From the NCBI GenBank assembly GCA_028281485.1, contig JANQJT010000223.1, positions 1 to 6,341 on the forward strand: a stretch of 6,341 nt of DNA. Direction: 5' to 3'. Source of the DNA: Phycisphaeraceae bacterium (lineage in GTDB: Bacteria; Planctomycetota; Phycisphaerae; Phycisphaerales; Zrk34). Of the stretch, positions 1 through 4,991 are shown in pieces. Position numbers and translations under genes: made by a program. The notes beneath the pieces were generated by a model that did not search any database, was not told where the DNA came from, and worked only from the letters and a program-made list of their open reading frames with translations. The first letter of the stretch is position 1. Each line of letters opens with the position of its first letter.

Positions 1-2115
1 GAAATCAAAACCGCGGAAGTTCCGGTGACCGCCCGCGTAAAAACGCTCGAAGATCACCGACTCGCCGCTCTCAAAGATGTATCCCACCTCCGACCGCACA
101 CTCACCACCGTCTTGCGGCCGAAGAAGTCCTCGTCCACGGTAAAGAACGCGTTGAAGTCCGCCGACGCGCGTGTGAAGTCGTAATCGCCACCCAGAAGAC
201 CGATCCGCTCAATCCCCGCCACCACCCGTGTCCCGCGCGTCGGGAACAGTCGGCTGTCCACCGTGCTCCGCGCCACGTTGAAGCTCACACCCGTCACGTT
301 CGACGGGTTCGGCAGCATCATCACCTCCGTCGGCGCACCGCCGGAGATGTTGTCTAGCTCGATATCCTCCCACCGCGCCCGAACGTTCGCCGACCACACG
401 TCGCCAAACGTCTTACCGAACGTCACAAACCCGCCCATCCGCTCCTCGTCGTAATCCTCACGCTCGCGATTGAACAGGCTGCCGCTGAGCGAAAGAAAGT
501 AATCACTGTCAAAAAGGTGCGGCTCCGTCCAGCTCAACTGATAGTTGCTGAACTCGTTGCCCGGTTGAAGACTCAGGTTGAACTGCTGCCCGGCGCCGCG
601 GAACGCGTTGCCGCTGACCAACTCGCTCAAAGACTCCGGCGGATCGTTGATGTCAAAGTTCCGCTGACGGTAATCAAAACCGCCCACCAGGCCCGTGTCC
701 GATCCGATCGACGCACCGAGCGTGATCGACCCCGTCCGGCCCTCGCGAACCTCCAGCAACGCGTCACGCACCTCGTCACGCGTGCCGCCCTGGATCGTGA
801 TCGCCGCCTCGCGGAACAACACGCTCTCCTGGATCTCCAACACCGAGCGGTCCAACCCCGCCACATCGTAATACCGGCCCGGCTCAACGCCGCGCAGACT
901 CCGCCGCACCACGCTGTCCTTCGTACGCTCGTTACCCCGGATCACCACGTTCCCCACCACGTAACGCCGCCCCTCCGTGATCGTCACGATCAGGTTGATC
1001 TTCGGCTCCGTGTCGTGCGGCACACGATCGATCACCACATTCATCAACCCCCCGCGCTCGACCGGCAGATACCCCAGCTTCCCATACAAATCCGTCACCG
1101 CTCGCTTCGATTGCTGCAGCCGGTTAAACGAGTACACGCTGCCGACCTGCAGCGTCATCGCCTGTCGAATCTGCTCCTCGCTATACAACCCCGCGCCCTC
1201 GATCACGAACTTGATCGATCCCACCGTGAACTGGCGCCCCTCTTCGATCAGAAACTCGATCGAAGCCTCCTCCTGGTCCTCGCTCAGCGTGATCCGACGG
1301 CCCACCCGTACCTCGATGTAACCACGCTGCAGGTAGAACGTCCGCAGCTTCGCCACGTCCTGCTCCAGTTGCTGCTCCGACAAAACCCCCTTCTCCAAAA
1401 TCAGCATCGCTTCTTTCGAACCGATCTGACTCATCAACTGCTTGTCGGTGAAGACCACGTTGCCCTCGATCGCGATCCGTCGCACCGAGACACGCGGCCC
1501 CTCACGCACACGAAAAATCAACACGTCCGACTCAACCAGCGTCTTCTCGTCAACGCCGACCTCCGCCAGAAAATACCCCGCGTCGCGATACGCCTTGCGG
1601 ATCTGCTCCACGCCCCGCTCGATCAAAAAGTCGTCACGCGGATCACCCGACCGCAGCACCACCAGCCCCAGCAGCTCCTGGTCCGGCATCGACTTGTTGC
1701 CCACCACCTGCACGTCCGCTAGCAGCGGGCTCTCCGTCACCACGTACGTCAAGATCAGCGAACCGTCCGCCCGTTGACCCACCGCCGCGCGGACACTCGA
1801 AAAACCGCCCAGTCGCGTGATGTTCTGGATATCACGATTGATCGCGGCCGCGTCATACGCATCACCCACCCGCGTACGCACCTGGTTCAGCACGAACTGC
1901 GGATCCAGCTGACGCACGCCGCTGACGCGCACCTCAGCAATCGGCCGGCCGGTAAAGTCCACCGCGCCCTGGCCCGCCGCGACCGCCGAAAACACCAGCA
2001 ACGCCGTCAGCACAACCACGCCTGTCCGAGCCAAACCTGCCAATACCGTGCTCCTGAGTCCCTTGATCTCGGCCCCACACCCCGCCGCGGCACCAGTCGC
2101 CCGCGTCAAAGACAT
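1..2115 (-). CDS. bamA: Outer membrane protein assembly factor BamA (Omp85 family), C-terminus cut off by window edge
   Basis: Central subunit of the BAM complex, which folds and inserts beta-barrel proteins into the outer membrane. The frame is open for 705 codons and runs off the left edge. An N-terminal segment with a hydrophobic stretch (about residues 33-47, ending SAVAA) is a signal peptide. Five POTRA repeats follow at roughly 52-130, 131-208, 209-295, 296-383 and 384-460; several contain the typical pattern of a beta strand ending in a GN or EG turn (VVGNK at 137-141, IEGNV at 216-220, IRGNE at 392-396). The barrel starts near 463 and shows the family landmarks TEPHLFDSDY (530-539), DSRLFPTRGT (620-629) and RFYAGG...FRGF (691-703), the last being the conserved loop-6 RGF motif. 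By comparison with E. coli BamA, about 150 residues are missing. The start is uncertain: ATG at 2115 has AAGGGG upstream, but TTG at 2043 (codon 25) has a better ribosome site and gives a normal-length signal peptide. It has no operon partner visible upstream; the next gene is divergent. Confidence 0.95.
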   Translation of the reverse strand, partial: MSLTRATGAAAGCGAEIKGLRSTVLAGLARTGVVVLTALLVFSAVAAGQGAVDFTGRPIAEVRVSGVRQLDPQFVLNQVRTRVGDAYDAAAINRDIQNITRLGGFSSVRAAVGQRADGSLILTYVVTESPLLADVQVVGNKSMPDQELLGLVVLRSGDPRDDFLIERGVEQIRKAYRDAGYFLAEVGVDEKTLVESDVLIFRVREGPRVSVRRIAIEGNVVFTDKQLMSQIGSKEAMLILEKGVLSEQQLEQDVAKLRTFYLQRGYIEVRVGRRITLSEDQEEASIEFLIEEGRQFTVGSIKFVIEGAGLYSEEQIRQAMTLQVGSVYSFNRLQQSKRAVTDLYGKLGYLPVERGGLMNVVIDRVPHDTEPKINLIVTITEGRRYVVGNVVIRGNERTKDSVVRRSLRGVEPGRYYDVAGLDRSVLEIQESVLFREAAITIQGGTRDEVRDALLEVREGRTGSITLGASIGSDTGLVGGFDYRQRNFDINDPPESLSELVSGNAFRGAGQQFNLSLQPGNEFSNYQLSWTEPHLFDSDYFLSLSGSLFNREREDYDEERMGGFVTFGKTFGDVWSANVRARWEDIELDNISGGAPTEVMMLPNPSNVTGVSFNVARSTVDSRLFPTRGTRVVAGIERIGLLGGDYDFTRASADFNAFFTVDEDFFGRKTVVSVRSEVGYIFESGESVIFERFYAGGHRNFRGFDF
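2051..2056 (-). promoter_or_regulatory. Shine-Dalgarno-like site for an alternative TTG start of bamA
   Basis: On the minus strand CAGGAG lies 7 bases before a TTG codon at 2043, in frame with bamA. Starting there gives MAGLARTG followed by a hydrophobic run and SAVAA, a compact signal peptide of about 23 residues. The longer form from ATG 2115 adds 24 residues containing Glu and Lys that do not look like part of a signal peptide. This site may therefore decide the true start. The distance and sequence are seen; use of the site is inferred. Confidence 0.45.
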
Positions 2116-2139
2116 GAGTACCCCTTGTAGTAACCAGCC

Positions 2140-2168
2140 AGTGTAATCCGCTCTACACCACTCAACAA
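2140..2168 (-). promoter_or_regulatory. Weak candidate sigma-70 promoter for bamA
   Basis: Reading the minus strand, TTGTTG (2168-2163) and TACACT (2145-2140) are separated by 17 bases. They match the -35 and -10 consensus at 3 of 6 and 4 of 6 positions. Transcription would begin around 2133, leaving about 18 bases before ATG 2115 or about 90 before TTG 2043. A short inverted repeat, GTGTA/TACAC (2141-2145 and 2154-2158), overlaps the -10. The match is weak and promoter rules in this lineage are uncertain. Confidence 0.25.
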
Positions 2169-2204
2169 GACGACCAACCCCCGCGTATTGACGTCCCGAT
2201 CTGT

Positions 2205-2214
2205 CACGATCGTG
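2205..2214. repeat. Perfect 10-base palindrome in the divergent intergenic region
   Basis: CACGATCGTG is an exact self-complementary decamer. The flanking bases do not extend the symmetry. Its place between two divergent genes makes an operator possible, but 10-base palindromes built on CGATCG are common in this GATC-rich sequence, so chance is a fair explanation. Confidence 0.3.
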
Positions 2215-2331
2215 CCGGTTATAGCACCCCCCGCCCTCTGCAATCACCCTTTTTGGCCGAATAACTTGGCTCTGCAACCTCTTGAATTCGATCCTTCCAA
2301 CCCACACCTATTACGACAGGAACACCCAAGG

Positions 2332-2799
2332 ATGAGGAAGATGACGGATCGTTTAATCGGTAAGCTGCTCGTTCAGCGTGGCGCCATGACCCTCTCACAG
2401 GTCCAGCGCGTCCTCGAACACCAGGAATCCTCCAGGCTGCCCTTCGGCAAACTCGCCCACGAGATGTTCGGCGTCGATCCCCGCGACATCGCACACGCCT
2501 GGGCCGAACAGGTCGGCTACTTCTGCCAACACGTCGACCTCGCCTGCGAACACAACCAATCCACACCCCTCGCCCTCATCACAGCCCGCCAGGCATGGAC
2601 CGGTCACATCCTCCCCCTCCGTTACGAGGGCGACGAACTCGTCGTCGCCACCACCGTCACCGACCTGCCCGAAGCCGAAGCCCTGCTCTCACAAAAGACC
2701 GACGCCGAGATACGCTTTGTCATCGCCCACACCCGCCAGCTCGAGCAGTACATCATCCAGCGCTATCAGATCGTCTCCGTCGAAAAGACAGGCACGTAA
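2332..2799 (+). CDS. Stand-alone MshEN / GspE N-terminal domain protein
   Basis: A 155-residue protein that resembles the N-terminal domain of type II secretion and type IV pilus ATPases (GspE/PilB/MshE; MshEN fold). Two tandem motifs are visible: residues 7-31, beginning RLIGKLL and ending at Gln31, and residues 35-60, with FGKL at 38-41 and ending at Gln60. In MshE such repeats with LG near the start and Gln at the end bind cyclic-di-GMP. A typical second subdomain follows, with LITARQAWTGHILPLRYEGD (82-101), VVATTVTDLP (104-113) and a C-terminal helix ending in QLEQYIIQRYQ. There is no Walker A or B motif, so no ATPase activity is expected and it probably acts as a regulatory or adaptor module. 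Start ATG 2332 is preferred because AGGAA lies 9 bases upstream; ATG 2341 is also possible, while an upstream ATG at 2188 would add 48 unlikely residues. No secretion or pilus gene is nearby. The domain assignment is by sequence pattern; nucleotide binding is inferred. Confidence 0.82.
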   Translation: MRKMTDRLIGKLLVQRGAMTLSQVQRVLEHQESSRLPFGKLAHEMFGVDPRDIAHAWAEQVGYFCQHVDLACEHNQSTPLALITARQAWTGHILPLRYEGDELVVATTVTDLPEAEALLSQKTDAEIRFVIAHTRQLEQYIIQRYQIVSVEKTGT

Positions 2800-2808
2800 C
2801 CCCCGCAC

Positions 2809-3882
2809 TCACGCCAACCCCAGGTCCTCGTAGATCGCCGCGTTGATCGCGCTGTTGCGCTCCTGGTGCGCCCGCTCGCCCGGCTGACCGTTGCACGCCC
2901 ACGCCACCACCAGCCGATGCGCCGGGTCCACAAACCCACACGAACACTGATTGCCCGCGTGACCATAGCTCCGCTCCGAAGCGTGCGGCCCAAAGTCATA
3001 CGCGTGACGAGCTCCATACTTCACCGAGTGAATCATAAATCCCAACGACCAGTCGATCTCCACGCCAAACGTCTCGTCCACCATGCCCACGCGGCTCGGC
3101 ACGGTAAACCGCTCCACGGTATCCGGCCGAAACACACCGCGACCCCGCGCCAGCAGCGCCGCATAAAAACGTCCCAACTGACGCACCGGCCCGCGGTAAT
3201 TACTCGACGGACGGAGCATCGCGATCTGGTCCGGCAAGCCGTGAATCCGCTCGATCGGCTCAACCATCGTCTGCTCGTTGATGCTCAAAGCATCCCCCAG
3301 GTTCTCCTGCTCCCCGTGCGGAATCCCGATCCAACAATCCACCATCCCCAAAGGCTCAAAGATCTCCTCCACCACAAACAGATCGATCGGCCGCCCATCC
3401 ACCCGCCTCACGATCTCCGCCAGCACATACCACCCCGTGTAGATGTGATACCCCGCGCGCTGGCCCGGCTCCCCCCCCTTCTCCAGCCCCATCGCACAAA
3501 CCCGCTCCACCGCCTCCCGATACCCCAGCACATCCACACCGATCAGCCACCGAAACCCACCCGTGTGACGCAGCACCTGCCCCACCGTCACCGCCTCCTT
3601 ACCGTTCACCCCGAACTCCTGCACATAACTGGCCACCGGTTCATCCAGCCCCACCTCCCCTCGCTCGACCAGCTTCGCCACCGCCATCGCCACGATCGGC
3701 TTGCCCGCACTCAGCCACAGCATCACCGAGTCCTTCGTCATCGCCGCGCCCGGCCGCGCCTCCCCGAACCCCGCATCCACCATCACGTGATCGTTGTGCC
3801 GCACGTACACCTGCGCCCCGCGGTGCAACCCCGCCCCGATACCCCCCTCAATCACCGCAATCGTCCGCCGCATCTCGCCCAT
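2809..3882 (-). CDS. Serine hydrolase of the beta-lactamase class C / esterase family
   Basis: About 357 residues from ATG 3882. The family (PF00144: AmpC-type beta-lactamases, D-Ala-D-Ala peptidases, EstB-like esterases) forms an acyl-enzyme on serine. The catalytic motifs are visible: SAGK (Ser58, Lys61) matches SxxK; Tyr145 in GYHIYTGWYVLAEIV replaces the usual YxN box, resembling esterase-like members with YHP; and HAG (308-310) matches the third KTG/HxG box. RHTGGFRW (105-112) and EPLGM (176-180) are also typical. No signal peptide is evident, so it may be cytoplasmic. The substrate cannot be told; an esterase or amidase is more likely than true antibiotic resistance. The start is unsure: GTG 3900 and GTG 3924 are also in frame, none with a strong ribosome site. 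It converges with the MshEN gene (9-base gap) and diverges from the aldolase gene. A G8 run lies in its codons at 3471-3478. Confidence 0.88.
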   Translation of the reverse strand: MGEMRRTIAVIEGGIGAGLHRGAQVYVRHNDHVMVDAGFGEARPGAAMTKDSVMLWLSAGKPIVAMAVAKLVERGEVGLDEPVASYVQEFGVNGKEAVTVGQVLRHTGGFRWLIGVDVLGYREAVERVCAMGLEKGGEPGQRAGYHIYTGWYVLAEIVRRVDGRPIDLFVVEEIFEPLGMVDCWIGIPHGEQENLGDALSINEQTMVEPIERIHGLPDQIAMLRPSSNYRGPVRQLGRFYAALLARGRGVFRPDTVERFTVPSRVGMVDETFGVEIDWSLGFMIHSVKYGARHAYDFGPHASERSYGHAGNQCSCGFVDPAHRLVVAWACNGQPGERAHQERNSAINAAIYEDLGLA

Positions 3883-3935
3883 ACCCGCAATGGTACTCAC
3901 CTTTTCTCTATCGCCCCACCGCACGCGTCGATATC

Positions 3936-4991
3936 ATGCTCCCCATGTCCGCCACCAACGACGTCACACCCGGCTTCCAGTTTGCCTCCGACAACACCGC
4001 CGGCATCTGCCCCGAAGCATGGCAGGCTCTCGAGCAGGCCAACACCGGCTTCACGCCCGGCTACGGCGAAGACACCTACACCCAACGCGCCGCCGACCTC
4101 ATCCGAGACCTCTTCGAAACCGACTGCGAAGTCTTCTTCACCTTCAACGGCACAGCCGCCAACTCCCTCATCCTCGCCACACTCTGCCGCTCCTACCACT
4201 CCGCCGTCTGCTCCTCCGTCGCACACGTGGAAACCGACGAGTGTGGCGGACCCGAGTTCTTCGCACACGGCATCAAGCTCCTCACCGCCGATCACCAACA
4301 GGGCCTCATCATTCCCGACGAAGTCACACGCATCGCCACACAACGCACCGACATCCACTACCCCAAAACCCGCGCCCTCACCATCACCCAGCCCACCGAA
4401 CTCGGCACCGTCTACTCACTCGACGAGCTCAAGACCCTCTGCGACACCGCCAAACAACACGACCTGCTCATCCACATGGACGGCGCACGCTTCGCCAACG
4501 CCCTCGTCAGCCTCGACCGCACCCCCGCCGAAATGACCTGGAAACGCGGCGTCGACGTCCTCAGCCTCGGATCCACCAAGCTCGGCTCACCCGTCGGTGA
4601 CGCCGTGGTCTTCTTCAACCGCGACCTCGCCGACGAGTTCGACTACCGCTGCAAGCAGGCCGGCCAACTCGCCAGCAAGATGCGCTTCCTCGCAGCACCC
4701 TGGGTCGGTCTCTACCAATCCGGCGCCTACCGCACACACGCCGCGCACGCCAACGCCATGGCCAAACAACTCGCCGAAAACCTCCAATCGCTCGGACTGG
4801 AAATCGCCTACCCCACACACGTCAACGCCGTCTTCGTCCACATGCCCCAACCCCTCGTCGACGCACTCCACGCGCGCGGCTGGCACTTCTACGGCTTCAT
4901 CGGCGGCGCACAACGTCTCATGTGCTCCTGGGCCACCACGCCCCAGCACATCGACGCCCTTACCGCCGACATCCAACAAGCCCTCGCCTAA
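3936..4991 (+). CDS. Threonine aldolase-family PLP enzyme (beta-eliminating lyase fold)
   Basis: A 351-residue fold-type I PLP enzyme resembling low-specificity L-threonine aldolases, which cleave L-threonine or L-allo-threonine to glycine and acetaldehyde. Landmarks: FASDNTAGICPE (16-26), GYGEDTYT (42-49), the phosphate-binding region NGTAANSL (71-78), His97 in AHVE stacking over the cofactor, HMDGARFANA (180-189) with the cofactor-contacting Asp182 and Arg185, and SLGSTKLGSPVGD (210-222) in which Lys215 should form the Schiff base. AGQLASKMRFLAAPW (242-256) matches the conserved RKxAG...SKMRF block of this subfamily. Length is normal (about 330-350). ATG 3936 is taken as start; ATG 3945 is equally good, and neither has a clear Shine-Dalgarno. 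Other beta-hydroxy amino acids, such as phenylserine, could be the substrate. The short gap to the divergent hydrolase gene (about 53 bases) must hold both starts. Its stop codon overlaps that of the sigma factor gene on the other strand. Confidence 0.9.
   Translation: MLPMSATNDVTPGFQFASDNTAGICPEAWQALEQANTGFTPGYGEDTYTQRAADLIRDLFETDCEVFFTFNGTAANSLILATLCRSYHSAVCSSVAHVETDECGGPEFFAHGIKLLTADHQQGLIIPDEVTRIATQRTDIHYPKTRALTITQPTELGTVYSLDELKTLCDTAKQHDLLIHMDGARFANALVSLDRTPAEMTWKRGVDVLSLGSTKLGSPVGDAVVFFNRDLADEFDYRCKQAGQLASKMRFLAAPWVGLYQSGAYRTHAAHANAMAKQLAENLQSLGLEIAYPTHVNAVFVHMPQPLVDALHARGWHFYGFIGGAQRLMCSWATTPQHIDALTADIQQALA

Larger units (their letters stand above)
2116..2331. other. Intergenic region between two divergent genes
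   Basis: This 216-base stretch is the only sizeable gap in the window and must hold the promoters for bamA (leftward) and the MshEN gene (rightward). An open frame begins at 2188 in phase with the MshEN gene, but its first 48 residues look non-coding and precede the conserved domain, so I leave them out of the gene. Short features seen: a perfect 10-base palindrome CACGATCGTG (2205-2214), and the 8-mer CTCTGCAA twice (2236-2243 and 2270-2277). A TTGACG at 2188-2193 has no -10 at proper spacing. No terminator or RNA gene was recognised. Confidence 0.6.

Noticed and set aside
517..1722. A 401-codon open frame on the plus strand
   Set aside because: It lies wholly opposite bamA and its translation is dominated by Arg, His, Leu and Pro with no recognisable domain, as expected for an antisense frame in GC-rich DNA.
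2188..2225. TTGACG with TATAGC as a rightward promoter
   Set aside because: The spacing is 26 bases, far from the usual 16-18.
2188..2331. N-terminal extension of the MshEN gene from ATG 2188
   Set aside because: The 48 extra residues precede the domain, contain no recognisable motif, and ATG 2332 has its own ribosome site.
2800..2808. Bidirectional terminator between the converging MshEN and hydrolase genes
   Set aside because: Only 9 bases separate the stops and I found no GC-rich hairpin followed by a T run there.
3883..3990. TTGGTG...GATATC as a promoter for the hydrolase gene on the minus strand
   Set aside because: Spacing is 17 bases but the -10 matches consensus at only three positions; not distinguishable from chance.
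2866..4536. A 556-codon open frame on the plus strand
   Set aside because: It is antisense to the hydrolase and then out of frame with the aldolase. The product is rich in His, Arg, Pro, Ser and Thr and low-complexity, while the real genes in both places have clear catalytic motifs.
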